This document shows, piece after piece, positions 34,686 through 47,105 of a stretch of DNA of 64,000 nucleotides. The position numbers and the translations under genes are program-made. Location: the NCBI GenBank assembly GCA_033032175.1, contig CM065322.1:3162001-3226000 (forward strand), given 5' to 3'. The stretch is from Saturnia japonica. Its lineage: Eukaryota > Arthropoda > Insecta > Lepidoptera > Saturniidae. Under the pieces are notes generated by a model. The model was not told the origin of the DNA and made no database searches. It saw only the letters and a list, made by a program, of their open reading frames with translations. Every line of letters begins with the position of its first letter. The stretch's first letter is position 1.

Positions 34686-37069
34686 TCAGTTATAATATAT
34701 CAATAAATCAAATATTTTCATGGTTACTTTTTGTATTGATAAGAGATGGCTCTGTCACGATTTTGTTGTACTGGGTATCATTTGATTTTTTACATAGTGT
34801 TTATGGGTTTGTTTTTATAAACGAATTGTCATTTTCTTTATTTGTATAGATTATTTAATAATATTTACTTGATTTCTTTATGCAATTAGGTACCTAAAAT
34901 ACATCCATGAATTAAGTTACTTCGCTAAGCATAACATTTCTATAGTGTTACCCGATTGAAATAAAATATACAACATAAAATCTCCCGTATAATTAATGCC
35001 CATCCAATTAACACGAACCGATGGCAATATTTTTACAATTAATTATATATTTATTCTTTTTAACCATCGGTACATGATCCCGGTATCCCCGTAGAGCGTA
35101 GGGTCTGATCGCTTAGGGTGGAAATAGGTCAGCCGGATACCAGCTATAATCCTGTATAATTAACATGCCATATCGATTATCATACAACGCTAATGATGGG
35201 TTAATTTTGAATTATGCAGGGGCATTTGTGTTGATTAGTTCGCGGTAACAACACATATCAATCAATACAAGGGTCAATCAGCAATTATACCCACATTTTG
35301 AAGAGGTTACATTATTTTTTCGAAGAAAATAATTTTACTTTTGTGTATTCTGATCTTAGGCATATTTTTTACAATGGTCTGCATATCATAAATATATTGT
35401 TAAAGTATAATTCTAAGCATATTGTATATTATATACAGTCAAAGTTATAATTTTAACATCCTTATACACTTATTCTACTCTACGTTGTTAAATAATTCAA
35501 ATGAACACCAAAATAGAATATTATAGAACAGATGCGACGAAATTATGTCATTTCATTAAAATAAAAGACGTTTTAAAGGCAATCACGTTGTAAATGGGAG
35601 GCCGGGTGTAAATACACCTGGGTCTCGCTCGATTCTAAGGTTGTTTGCTGTAATTTTAGACTTGATTTTAAATAATTAAAGAAAGCTACATATAGCTATA
35701 ACTTATTTTGTTGTCTTGGACTAACAGTAACTAAAACATTTACTTATAAACGCACTCTCGTATATGCTCTAAGATTGAAATATTTAAAACTATCATTTAT
35801 TATTTTTTACCAATTTTGTAATATTATGTTTTGTGTAAAAATTTTGTGCATCTGTTAGGGATTTTATAACTTCTAAACGGCTTGGCCGATTGAATTCATA
35901 TTTACATTATATATTTTGTCCATTGAGACAATAGTAGGTATTTAGGTATTGTAGTATTCGATAGGTGACGTTGTCATCGGGCTATTTAACTACCGAAAGG
36001 GCAGAACAACGTCTCCCTTAAGTATTTAAAATGGATCTAGAAGCATAAAATTTCGAAGAGAAATTCCTTAAACAGCGTAGACGAGTATTAACAACGGATT
36101 TTTTAATATTTGTCTTGGATTTTTGAATATACCTAACTTCCGAGGGGTTTTGAATAAGCGGTTAAAATAGAATTATTTCTAAAATATCGCCATAAGAAAA
36201 TTTCATTGGGCACACACGACTTGTATAATTTAAATGTGAAAGTATGTTTGTTTCAATGTTTGTTGTTCAACCAAGCTCAAGCGGCTGGACGGATTATATC
36301 GTGGAATAGGGACATGTAATATGTTTTATCAATGATTTCTAAACTGTTGTTTTTATCTTGTATAAAACCGCTACTTGTACATGACAAGCTAAATCTTTAT
36401 GAACCCGAATAAATATAATTCCACTGGCCTTAACATCCAATATCCTTAATGGTCAAAGTATCAAAGTGAATTCATTTGTTTCACTTTGGAATAAAGTTTT
36501 AAATCTAATGGCAAATATTTGCGAAAATCAAAGGACGTGCAACCGCAAAGAATAACTCACAAAGTTGCGTGTACTGTTAAACAAAACCATAATGCCTTCT
36601 AACAAGGTTTATTATACCAGTGTGTGAGAATAGCGATATGGAAGTCCTTAGCACAATTCTTACCCATCTCGTCAGCGACTCGGTGAAGCATTCAAGCGAG
36701 TATCGTTTATAAGAAGTTGCCTCAGGTTACTTGAATGGTTTCTAAGTGAATTTAGGCTTTGATGGAGTCTATTTGATTGTGAATAAAATATTTGAATATT
36801 AGATATAGTTGGCATTTTGTGTTTGTAGTTTTAATTTGATAAAATCATTCCAAGCTTTTGGATAAGTAATAAATTGCTTTATATTTTATAAATGAATGTC
36901 TTCTTTGTATTCTACAGAAATTACAACATAAATTCAAAGGGCTTATTGTAAATTTCCTAGATTTTTAAAGCTATGAAACACTGAGTAAATATCTTTTATT
37001 TCTTCGAAGAACCATCGTTAAATAATACCAAATTACAGATACTGTAATTTAAAGTAAGAGTAAAAACAA
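34686..37069. other. Intergenic sequence, no gene recognised
   Basis: AT-rich throughout. There is a small inverted motif GGGTGTAAATACACC near 35605. A segment near 35870-36000 and another at 36230-36330 (TCAAGCGGCTGGACGGATTA) look like pieces of dispersed repeats. No ORF of interest. Confidence 0.35.
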
Positions 37070-37215
37070 CTTTTTGTCCAAATACTAAATAAAATTGTTT
37101 GTAGGTCCGTCTGTTTGTTTCGGCTAATCTACGAAACGGTGGGACCGTTTTAGACAGAACTTTCACTATCAGATAGCTGATATTATAAGAAGTAACTTAA
37201 GGCTACTTCTATGCA
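37070..37215 (+). repeat. Helitron-like internal fragment
   Basis: Carries GGCTAATCTACGAAACGGTG and ACTTTCACTATCAGATAGCT from the family interior. Both ends missing. Confidence 0.45.
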
Positions 37216-37654
37216 AGCTTAATACGGAGGGTCGTGTCTCAGCTTGCGCCTTAAAAAAATGTTTTTCTAGCTGTGAGATACTTATTTGTTTGCTTAGGCG
37301 TTACAACAAGGTTACGTTGATGAGAATTTGTATTTTGATGAAATGTCAAATATGAACTATTAAATTGGCCTTACTATGGTCCTCTCGGATTTAGAACTTA
37401 TTATCAGTTAGTATCAGGATTATCGGTCTTGTTGTGGTCAGTAGTAAATAGTTATAGGCTTCAGTGGATACTTAATATCATGCGAATTGTATGCATATAT
37501 GCTACTTCACGCTACACAAATTATTTTCATTGATTTTTAATGTTGACAATGTTTAATCTTTGTGATCTGTTGAATGTACCTGTTTTCTAATACAAGTAAC
37601 TGTTACCAGATAATTAAATTATTTTTCAGTCTGTTCTATTAACACGAAGTTTCT

Positions 37655-37830
37655 TTTTTATTTTAGCTCGGCAAAGGAAAGCGAGGAAAGGAAGACCTCG
37701 ACGAAGCTTTTTCTTACGAGTGAAGTATAAAGTGGGAGTCATGTCATATCAAGAAGTTGAAAGAACGGCAGAAGATAGAGAACAGTGTCAACTGCTCCAC
37801 CGATAAGAGATGAGCTCTTAAATGAAGAAG
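37655..37830 (+). mobile_element. LINE C-terminal fragment
   Basis: Reading frames give RKGRPRRSFFL-like and VKYKVGVMSYQEVERTAED pieces that resemble the tail of a LINE ORF2. It ends in a GAAGAAGAGGAAGAGG run. Confidence 0.45.
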
Positions 37831-38544
37831 AGGAAGAGGTATAGTTATCACGATTCCTACAAGCCAGCTTTTATTACTCTATATACACCGGTTGAACCTG
37901 GAACACCATATACCTAAGCGTGATATTATGGCGTTTTACTGGTAGTCGTGATACAATCAGATATAATTGTTGTGTTCACTCTGCAGATAGTAAATAATAA
38001 TTTAATATTGACCATAGATAGTATTATGCAAACAACTTAAATTAAAATACAGTTTAATATGGGTTTTAGTAGATAATACTTAAGCATTTAATAATGTACT
38101 ATAATTTAAAAATCTTCAAACCGAGAGATAAATTCATATTGTTTTAAGTTGATATAAGTGAAAGGGGTCAAAATAATAGGAGAATTTATTAATACGTGTA
38201 TATTTTTATACGTATCAGCGTAAAATATAAGAAGGATTTTCGTAAATGTCACAATACGGAATAAAATATTCATTTTCCATTTGTCTTCCTCAGAATACGA
38301 TACGAAACGAGAATTATTGTTCGGCGCACTTCTCTCATCCATATTTCCACGTAATAAAAAGCAAATGATTATTGTTCTAGCATAACAGTAAGGTCCCGTG
38401 CACACTGATGTCGTAAAATGTTGCGTTTTTGTTTTTACCCTGTATGATTATCGAAATGAAACTTCTCAGGCGGCGATTCGACATATCTGGAGTTGAGGCC
38501 TTAGATATTTTCTATCACTCTCGTTTAGTCTTATATCTTATATA

Positions 38545-38860
38545 AGTACAAGGATGTCCAAAAGCGACACATGAAGAGATGCAACATAGAGCCTTCTCAT
38601 TGGGAACGTTTGGCAGCACAGCGGTCGAAATGGCCCAGTATGGTGAACAACCATGTACGCGAGTTCGAGGTTCAGCATAAAACTGACCTTGATACCAAAC
38701 GCGACCAGGTAAAGCGACCTGCTGCCATAACATATCATTATGTGAACGGCGTACTCACGTGCCCTCAATGCGCACCAGCGCCATTTCTTAGACTAGGAGT
38801 CGAAGTGGTCGCCATGGCCGAAAACGGTGGATGGAGGAGCTATGTAAATGTAAGATAGGT
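38545..38860 (+). mobile_element. LINE C-terminal fragment with zinc-finger-like tail
   Basis: The frame open at about 38571-38858 reads MKRCNIEPSHWERLAAQRSK and later VLTCPQCAPAPFLRLGVEVV. It is preceded out of frame or upstream by codons for YKDVQKRH. This combination (KRHMK, HWE, KW, then a CxxC finger) is typical of the end of some insect LINE ORF2 proteins. Not a host gene. Confidence 0.55.
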
Positions 38861-40045
38861 AGTTGTGATGTTTCACCGGGATAAAATTTGCGATTTGATA
38901 CATTATATAATCTGTGGTTACACCCGGTAAATGACTATGAACGGTTAGTGTAAATTAATGTTTGTTATGAATGATATACATGAAAATAAAATATGTAAAG
39001 ACTAAAATGAACTTATAGCTAAAATATTAATTTAAAGTAATAATATATAATCTTGTTGCTAAATTTTTATGCTATATTATTCTAAAATTTAACAGAGAAA
39101 ATATATAATAACAATAAAAAATATATAAGGATAGCGTATAATATAGACCAACATATTTTTAAAACTTTTTCGATAGCCAAGAATAGAGTTCGCTAGTGGT
39201 ATCGCCATGTAACCTCCTTTCGGCATATTCAACCTTTTCCAACATATAATGTTTTTTAATTCCGTTGACGTCTTCGCGCGCACGTAAAATAAATATATTA
39301 TACCTTTATATTGATTAAAAAATAAATTAACATACAATTATAATACCGTCATATAAATTAATATATCATAAAATAATTAAATACATAAATATTTGTGCAT
39401 GTGAAAATAAAGAAGTGCATGGAGTGAAGAACATAGTCGCCGTTCATAATACATAATTTCATCAGGTACGTTGCGTGCTTTCTCTAATAAAAATACTGTT
39501 TTCCAAATTATCCTTATTTCTTATTTATTAATACAGTCCTTTATATCGATAAAACCAGCCTCGCAGTAACAGCTAGCTTTAGGTACGTATGATTTATTAC
39601 GCATTTAAGACTATGGGATGATACGTTAAAGTTTTCGCAAAGATGTCATGATCCAATCGAATCAACTAACCGATTCGTGCGAATACTTCGCACATTATCG
39701 ATATAAATTGTGTAAACATTAGATTGTTGTCGTGTAAAGTTAATTAATCGCGTTTTTTCTTGAACTTCTATACTCCATCTATGTTACATGTTACATCTCC
39801 TTAGGTTATTTGGTGGATGTAACATCGTCTTTACAAGGCTTAGCCGGTGTGTAGGGTGCGTTACGTTGTGTTTTTAGTTCATTAAAGGTGCGTGCGAGCG
39901 GAAACAGTCGCCGCCGGATGCCTTCTCTCCGGCGGCTTGTCTTTGGCGGTGTGATCAATGGAGTGATTGTAGGGTGTCTATCAGTTTGAAAAAATAGTAA
40001 CTCAGAGTCTGTTGAGATTGAGATTCTATGATCTAGGATAACGTA
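38861..40045. other. Intergenic sequence, no gene recognised
   Basis: Very AT-rich from 38940 to 39420, less so around 39840-39970. No family-like ORF. Confidence 0.35.
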
Positions 40046-40330
40046 ATGCACTTGAAACTGGTTTACATATGCAGTATGAACGTAAACAATGAATATTATA
40101 TCACTTGCTGTCACCTTTCACTGTGTGTCAATGTCAATGTTTTGAGTGGTCTAAGTTTAATGGAACTCGTCAGTGTAGTATTCGCAATATTATTTGATTT
40201 AATTCAAAGAATTGACAACACATATAAATACACTTTAGCTTTTTGCACTTCTTCTTAATATAATCTTTAACCATGCACAATCTCGGAGCCCTCCGTGCAC
40301 GCATTATGCTTTAAAAGGTGTCTAAAGATT
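40046..40330 (+). repeat. Diverged repeat pair member with short hydrophobic ORF
   Basis: Matches about 52045-52320 over some 280 bp with many substitutions. Each copy contains an ATG followed by a short hydrophobic ORF: here 40160-40258, beginning MELVSVVFAILF and ending LAFCTSS. Possibly an old exon encoding a membrane anchor, or just a repeat. Function unknown. Confidence 0.4.
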
Positions 40331-40992
40331 TCTCCTCACGAATATATTATATCACATGTACCACGTTTATGGTGGTCTTGTTGATTTGAGTTGTTCCATG
40401 ACGTTACGTTGTCGTGCTAGGTTAAAGAAAATAACCAAGCTGTACCCCACGGTGTTTTTTGTGTTAAATTTATTCGAATAACTCTCCACACGTGTTGTGT
40501 TGCGTGTCACCTACAACATGTAACAGGAAAACGCACACCCTCAAACACCCCCAATTAGAACAATCAGTTGTAATCATAATACCGACAAAACAAATTTAGT
40601 TGTATGTGTTTTATATTTTTTATTTGTGAAATTAGTTATACTCATTGTGGACGAGTAGTATGGTCACATTACAAATCTACGCAAACTATATGTAAGTATA
40701 GTATGCAATTATAGGCGCAGCGCGGCGCGGCATCGTGAAGTCCCTACAAACGAAATACGACTCGTGCATGAGTACTGAGGCGGAAAAGTTGAAAAGATGT
40801 GAATCATAATTTTTCAATAAATAATGAATGAAATACATAACTTAGTACTAACAGTCTACTGCAGTCTTGAGTCTACTAATTAATATTCACTCATACCTTT
40901 CTTTCTTTTTTATTTTTACCTTTCGACCTTTCTAAAGTACACTAACGATTTAATACGTCCCCATAAAATAACAGTCAAGAGGCGTCAAGTCA

Positions 40993-41304
40993 TTAGATCT
41001 CACCGCGACCGATCCAGGGCTCTCCATACTCGCCATCAAGATGCTGTCGAATACTCCACGTGAAGGGGCATGTTGGTTGAATACCTCTCGTAAATTGACA
41101 AGAGGTACATCTTCTAGCAGCATCAGTAGTCTCTCGCAAAAACAGTAAATATGACGCTCCTGTTAATCTCTCTGAGAACACGGGTCGCAGTACGTATGTA
41201 CCGATAACACCCGCCCAATTTCGGTATATCGAAAAGACATCGCACCCGAAAGTTGTCAAAATATTTCCAAAAACACACTCAGTGATAAGGCCGACGCGAC
41301 GCAT
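40993..41304 (-). pseudogene. Tc1/mariner-superfamily transposase fragment
   Basis: The frame gives NWAGVIGTYVLRPVF and RLTGASYLLFLRETT, then SIRQHLDGEYGEPWIGRG. This corresponds to the part around the second catalytic residue of DDE_3-type transposases related to the DD41D element. The expected QHDGAP block is scrambled by frameshifts. No ends recognised. Confidence 0.6.
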
Positions 41305-43100
41305 GGGGCATGACTAGATTCAAGTTCGACTAGCTTGTTTTGTTTGTATAACTTTGATCACTCCGCGCCGCACCGCTCGCGCCGTTCGCATCAGCTGATG
41401 ACAATTGTGACACCGTTCGCTGAGTTTTTATTTTTATTGTAAAAAAAATTGTATCTTTGTTGTAAAAAACTTTATTCTCCTTGTAATAAAGTTCATTCTT
41501 AAATCTATTTGTTAAATAACATTTTTCATTTCCAATTACATTGAAAAAAGCCTTATTGTTTGGATTTATGTTCCATTTCCTTTTTTTCGACTGTTCGACG
41601 AAGGGGTGATAAATTTACTTCTTTTTGAGTATTTTTCGGGAAAAAAATTACCTATAATAAAAATAGCTGAAATCGATTCAGTAGCCGATTCTAAACAAAC
41701 TGTTTTCACTGTGTTTGTTTATTATGTTACATGTTGTATAATTATTCTCACTAAACCGTTTTCCTATAACTTGCCAGATTTTATGACGTTCACGCTTACT
41801 GCTGCGCTTCTTAGAATTGTAACCTAACCAATAAATAGCTTTTCTCAGTAAAAAGCCTATAAAATGCAAAAAATTTTTTTTTACTCTGACTGATATTTCC
41901 AAAAATTAGCACGTTCAAACAAACAAACAAAATCTCTTGAGCGTTATAATATTGCTATAGATTATATAAAAGAAACTAATCCATGGTCACCGTACCGCCC
42001 GTTTGAAGTGCACCGCCCGCATAAACAATGACACACAAACTGAAAGGTTTCCTTCCTCGGGGAACGTCTTTTGTCGCGAAATGATCAGTTTCCGAGGTAC
42101 AGAAATGACGAACCGTAGGAATTTAATGAAATGGGACTTTGACTTTGACGGTGAGTTTTTATGGTAATCTCTGATGGGTTTTGCATTTATGAGTTATGTA
42201 TTTATAAGTTGCGAATCGGCTTTTCGTTTTCTGAATTCGATTTTTATTATGTTATCCCTTACGTTGTGTTTTATATTTTATACATAACTTTGGTTATCTG
42301 GGGGTACGGGAGTGCCCGCCAAGTCGAGGTGTAGATATAAAGCAAGAAGTTTAAATTTATAGAGATTGCAAAGACATACTATAACTGACTGTATTACCAA
42401 TATACCTAATAATTATACCTTATACTTTACGAATTATAGCTAGTCAAAGTTCTTTGATTTTGTCACTGACACACTCGGTGATCATCAAAATTCTAAGGTA
42501 ATTCTAGCAGTCTTTAAAAACTTCAAACGGGTATGCTCACCGTCCACATACATTTTGGCTCTAGGTGAACACATGAAAACATTTATGGACATAATAATAT
42601 ACAATTTTCCTATTGAATTGTCTAATGAGTTGGTTTGGGAAAAAGTTGGGGTTTTTATGATAAATCAGTTTTTATTTAATATACGTATACTTTAACGAAT
42701 AATCTACTATTTCTATTCCTAAGTAAATCTAAACAGTACATGTAAAAATAAAGTGTTCTAATTAGTCGAAAATGTTGCAGTTCAATTGTTAAATCATTAT
42801 AATTATTATTGAAATAAAGGTGTTTACTATTGATGCGGTAACTATAAATGATTGATAGGTAGTTGATTATATAACAATTTATAAAAGAGATGTTGAATAG
42901 ATGCTTCCATAGACACAAAAAAATAACTGATTTGGTTTTACATGAGATCTCACAACTTTTTTTAGTGAAAAAACTTCGGCCTTTTTTTTACATTTTACGG
43001 TTTTGATAGGTTATACTATTTTTAAAACAAAGACATAAGCTATATTACGGTCTACAGCATTATTGAAGTCTAATAAATAATAATCGATCAGATTAGCTGC
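41305..43100. other. Intergenic sequence, no gene recognised
   Basis: AT-rich, with a GC-richer patch at 41360-41400. The ORFs here (41606-41827, 42676-42918) lack any family feature. Confidence 0.35.
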
Positions 43101-43249
43101 CTTTTGGCAGGTTACTGAAATATTTCCATGGGCATGATAAAGATCGAACAGCAACAGAAAAAAAAAAAAATGTAGTATATCTTGTGTAAGCTCACTAGAT
43201 TTAAAATGATATGAGGTATTTTAGAGGTATTTAAAAAAAAAAAAATAAA

Positions 43250-44222
43250 TGCATAGTAGGAATTTTGGGTAATTCGGGTGCCGAAGGCAGTGAGGGTGGT
43301 GCAGGCATGGCGGAAGGCGAGGGCGGCTGGCAGGTGTGTACGTGCCGGCAGTATGTCTCGAGGTTCTTTGAACAGCGGGTACAGGTGCCACTCGGAGCTC
43401 TGCCGTGCTTGTTCACCGTGCTCTACGTAATCTGCATGCCCTGCGCGCACCGGTTTCAAACCGATGTAGACGTCCTCTTCCTCAGTGGTATCGACAAGAC
43501 ACACTTCGACCGCTCCCTCCGCTTTGTCAAGCGTCACCATGCAGGCGATCAGTTACACGTCGCGCACCATCTCAAGGAAGTATGCGGCTGCCGGCAGCGA
43601 CCACTGCCGGCTGTTGGCGCAGAGCTGCACATGCGCGAGTCGCTCTTGTACCGTCTGTGGCGGCAGTTCCGTCCAGCGCTGCAGCAGTGGTCGCAGGTTT
43701 GCACTCGCACACATATCTACCGTGACGTAGTCAATATGCCGCACCTTCACCGTGTCTGCGAGTAGTACCTGCACGATTAGCGATCGATGCCAGTCACCCT
43801 CGTATAAGCTGGCACAGTAGTACCCGACGCGCACTGCACCACACATCAGCCGGCGCTCACGCCGCGCGCCATGCTCATAGTACTGTGCCATATCGTCCGT
43901 GATATCATCTATGGCGATGTATTAATCATCTCCGACTCGCATTAGCCAATAGTGCGAGGGCGAGTACACCTCATCTACAATCATATCCAACATTACGCCC
44001 TAGTCGAGACTCGTAGCGATATCGGTGGTAAACTGTCCTTGTATTGAATGCAGTCCTCTGAAAGCATCTCGACATCTATTTGGTACGGAAGAGCAGCCGC
44101 TGGTAAATCGGATTGGTACTTGTATCCGCTGTTCAAAGGCAATGGAGGCTGATGCGGCGCCCAACTACGCGGAAATGCATCGCTACTTCCGCAACGCTAT
44201 CATCAAAAGCAGCCGCTGGTAA
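43250..44222 (-). pseudogene. Tudor-domain gene fragment T2 (left arm of inverted repeat)
   Basis: Read on the minus strand from 44222: a linker (LPAAALPYQIDVEMLSEDC), EVYSPSHYW, then the Tudor core (43553-43891) with GYYCASLYEGDWHRSLIVQV and VKVRHIDYVTV, the LRPLLQ strand, and LDKAEGAVEVCLVD. It ends with a Pro/Ala/Thr-rich tail near 43250, next to A-rich tracts. Breaks seen: a TAA near 43922 where T3 has TAC, and a TAA after EMVRDV near 43552. At the two sites where T1 and T3 share stops, T2 has sense codons (CGA and CAA), so it is the least decayed copy there. The Gly of the DYG signature is Val. GC is far above the flanks. Confidence 0.68.
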
Positions 44223-44332
44223 ATGCATAGTAGGAATTTGGGGTAATGCGGGTGCCGGGTGCAATGTGGGCGATGCAGGCATGGCGGGAGGCGATGGCGG
44301 CAGTACGTCTCGACGTTTTTTAGCGTGATAGC
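44223..44332. other. Spacer at the centre of the Tudor inverted repeat
   Basis: About 110 bp between the two arms. It is itself a copy, in minus sense, of the Pro/Ala-rich tail segment also found at the outer end of the left arm (43250-43360), with the same ATGCATAGTAGGAATTT edge. It would form the loop of a hairpin transcript. Confidence 0.6.
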
Positions 44333-45600
44333 GTTGCGGAGGTAGCGATGCACTTCCGTGTAGTTTGGCGCCGCGCCAGTCTCCAGTGCCTCGAACAGCG
44401 ATACATGTGCCACTCCTATTTACCAGCGGCTGCTCTTCCATACCAAAAAGAGGTCGAGATGCTTCCAGAGGACTGCATTCAATATAAGGACAGTTTACCA
44501 CCGCTATCGCTGCGAGTCTCGACCACGGCGTGATGTTCGATATGAATTTTGGTGAGGTGTACTCGCCCTCGCACTATTGGCTCATCCGATTCGGAGACGA
44601 CTACCATGTCGCCATAGAAGATATCATGCACGAGGTGGCAGAGTACTACGAGCGTAGCGTGGGGCGCGAGCGCCGCCTGATGTGTGGTGCAATGCGCGTC
44701 GGCCACTACTGTGTCAACGTATACGAGGGTGACTGGCATCGATCGCTAGTCGTGCAGGTACTACTCGCAGACATGGTGAAGGTGCGGCATATTGACTACG
44801 TCACGGTAGATATGTGCGTGAGTGCAAACCTGTGACCGCTGCTGCAGAGCTGTATACGACTGCCGCCGCAGGCGGTATGAGAGCTACTTGTGGACGCGCA
44901 GCCCTTAGCCGACAGTCGGCAGTGGTTGCGGCCTGCAGCCGTGTACTTCCTTCAGGTGATGCGCAACGCACGACTAATCGTCGGCATGATGACGCTCGAC
45001 AAAGCGGAGGGAGCGCTCCAAGTGTTTCTTATTGATACGAATGGGGAAGAGGACGTGTACATCGTGTTGGAACTGGGGCGCACGGGGCATCCCCCCCCGT
45101 AGGTTTCCCGCCTTGTCGTGGCGAGGGGGCTTAGTAACCGTGGCGTGACGAGCGAGCCACGGTGAAGCAAAGAGGAAGCCATAGGCGAGACTGCTCGTTA
45201 GGGCTTTGGGCGTGAGCCCACAACGATGCTGCCAACACGAACGTAGTGTGCGATGGTGTATAGGCACGTACCACCGGTATGTACCCACCTGTCTGCCGGC
45301 CTCACCCCCCGCCTTGCTCCCGGCATCCACATCTCCCCTAATGCGTAATCTGCATTTCCAGCGGCTGCTCTCCAGCACAGTAAATTCCGCTTCACATTCA
45401 CCACTAATTACTACTTGCCAGTAACCGATGGCTACAGCTCATCACTCGTAGATGCTGCTGCAGGCCTGCTTGCAATCATCGCTCCACACTTACACAAACA
45501 TCCCACCAACACTCACCCCCGCACCATCACCCGTACTACCACTTGCACCACCACCGATATCAGTATCCCTAACATCAAAACACCTCTACGTGATAAGTAA
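44333..45600 (+). pseudogene. Tudor-domain gene fragment T3 (right arm of inverted repeat)
   Basis: Same order as T2 on the plus strand: linker (LPAAALPYQKEVEMLPEDC), then MNFGEVYSPSHYWLIRFG at about 44540, and the Tudor core to about 44832 with GHYCVNVYEGDWHRSLVVQV and VKVRHIDYVTV. A TGA follows at 44833-44835 and another at 44878-44880, both also present in T1. Beyond them the frame reads LDKAEGALQVFLID, then a segment shared with T1 (45100-45290) but not T2, and a Pro-rich tail. A frameshift separates the linker from the Tudor frame. Best seen as a pseudogene copy rather than an expressed protein. Confidence 0.7.
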
Positions 45601-46005
45601 TAAAAATCTTGTTTATAATATAGTTATAGTTATTAGTTGTACTTTTAGATAAAATGTTCACTTACTTTTTAGTATGCACCTGCGTTTGTGAATGTATATG
45701 TTTTTAATGGCAATTTTTAATGATTTATAATGATAGCACCCACGTTTTAAAAAAGGTGTAGACTACGAGTCTACAGAACTGTGATTTTTAAATAATAAAT
45801 TAAAAAAACACCAGTACCCACAACAACCTCAAAATTCTCATCCTCATTTGCTGGGAACCGAGTCAGCTCCCGTGTAAGACTATCGGTATCCTAGTGTGAG
45901 ATGCTTAGCCGGTTGAGCGTCGAGGACACGGCGTTGGCGCACCGCTTTACGGTACAGGCGATATCATTTGTGCTCGCGGCGCTGAATCAAACCGCTGATA
46001 TCTCT

Positions 46006-46290
46006 GGTTATACTGATTTCATGTCACATTTACGCCACCGCATGCAAATGTAAAACGTCACAAAACAACCAACACTTATCCACAAAGATTTATAAAAATC
46101 ATCATATGTTTTTCTTCGAACAGACAGTGTTCGGAACAACGGTTCGGTAACACAAGTTATCTTTAATTTTCTCCTTCTAGGCGAGTTCGCGCCTGCCGCG
46201 CGGTCAGCTGTCATCTTTTGTTCTAGCTTCATGCGACGAGCGCGTCGCCTTAATATAGTTTTGAAAAGTTATTGTTTGCGATATACAACA
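46006..46290 (+). repeat. 3' tail of Tudor fragment, interrupted by an insertion
   Basis: The sequences TTATACTGATTTCATGTCAC (about 46010) and TTTTGAAAAGTTATTGTT (about 46260) are contiguous after T1 at 12810-12860. Here they are split by about 220 bp (46028-46248), partly GC-rich, of unknown origin. The AATAAA of T1 is mutated to AATATA. Confidence 0.5.
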
Positions 46291-46414
46291 CGACTTCAAC
46301 ACATCAAGTTTGTGCTACGTAATTTACTATATTAAAAATGTAGCATTACTACGAACAGTCTTAGAATATCTGTAGCCTTTGTTGCCTACAAAGAGTATGA
46401 ATTGCATAAATATA

Positions 46415-46690
46415 CAAGTGTAAACTTGAGATGGATTGAGAGTGTGAGTGGAACTCTGAAACTATAAGAGATAGAGAAATATGTTCTAAAGAACCATGGC
46501 ATCAATTTTAAAAATAAGAAGAAGTGCATTCGTAGATTCAAATGAAAGAAACGAGTTAGGAAACATACATAAATCATTAAAAAAAGTTTATTTCATTGCG
46601 GTAATTGGTAGTAGTAGGTTGTAAGGAATAAATGTTGCTAGGAAACAACCCTGTGACTAAAATTAAAAGCAAATGTCGAATTGAATTACG
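46415..46690 (+). repeat. Third copy of the P450 3'-flank block
   Basis: Matches 10030-10290 (GGAACTCTGAAACTATAAG and GGAATAAATGTTGCTAGGAAA). No P450 exon lies upstream; a Tudor fragment does. Confidence 0.55.
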
Positions 46691-46744
46691 ATATTTATAA
46701 ATATTTAAATTGAATTAAAGAGGTCAGATGTCAAATCTAATTAG

Positions 46745-47105
46745 GCGGGGCAGCCCTTGGGAAGCTACATAGCATCTTCTCATCCAAGATACCGCAACGT
46801 CTCAGGACGAAAGTTACATATGGTCTTGAAACGTGGTCGCCATATATGGGCCTCTGAGCTGAAGTTCACTCAAAGGGCAATGGAGAGCGTTATACTCTGA
46901 ATTTTTCTGCGTAATCGTATCAGAAATGGAGAGATCCGCAGGAGAAACAAAGTCACCGACATAGTCCTAGAGTAGCTGGATTTAAGTGACAGTGGGTGGG
47001 CCATGTAGCTCGTAGAACGGATGACCGATGGGGCCCAAGAGTTCTTGAGTTACGGCCACGTACCGAAAGCCGCAACGTGGTCCGAATACCTAGTAAAGGT
47101 TGTGG
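46745..47105 (+). mobile_element. RTE-type LINE C-terminal fragment
   Basis: Frames give RTKVTYGLETW, then RNGEIRRRNKVTDIV-like codons, then MGHVARRTDDRWGPRVLELR in the ORF that begins at 46996. Same protein region as 14985-15215 and clearly less decayed. Stops upstream make it inactive. Confidence 0.68.

Noticed and set aside
43265..43765. 166-codon plus-strand ORF over the left Tudor arm
   Set aside because: It is the antisense shadow of the Tudor fragment, whose minus-strand reading has recognisable Tudor motifs.
44133..44501. 122-codon minus-strand ORF across the palindrome centre
   Set aside because: It joins antisense linker from the right arm with tail and linker sequence of the left arm, so it is a by-product of the inverted arrangement.
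45825..45935. tRNA-like stretch with TAGCCGGTTGAGCG and GGGAACCGAGTC
   Set aside because: No cloverleaf could be formed and the A-box match is poor. At most a decayed SINE piece.
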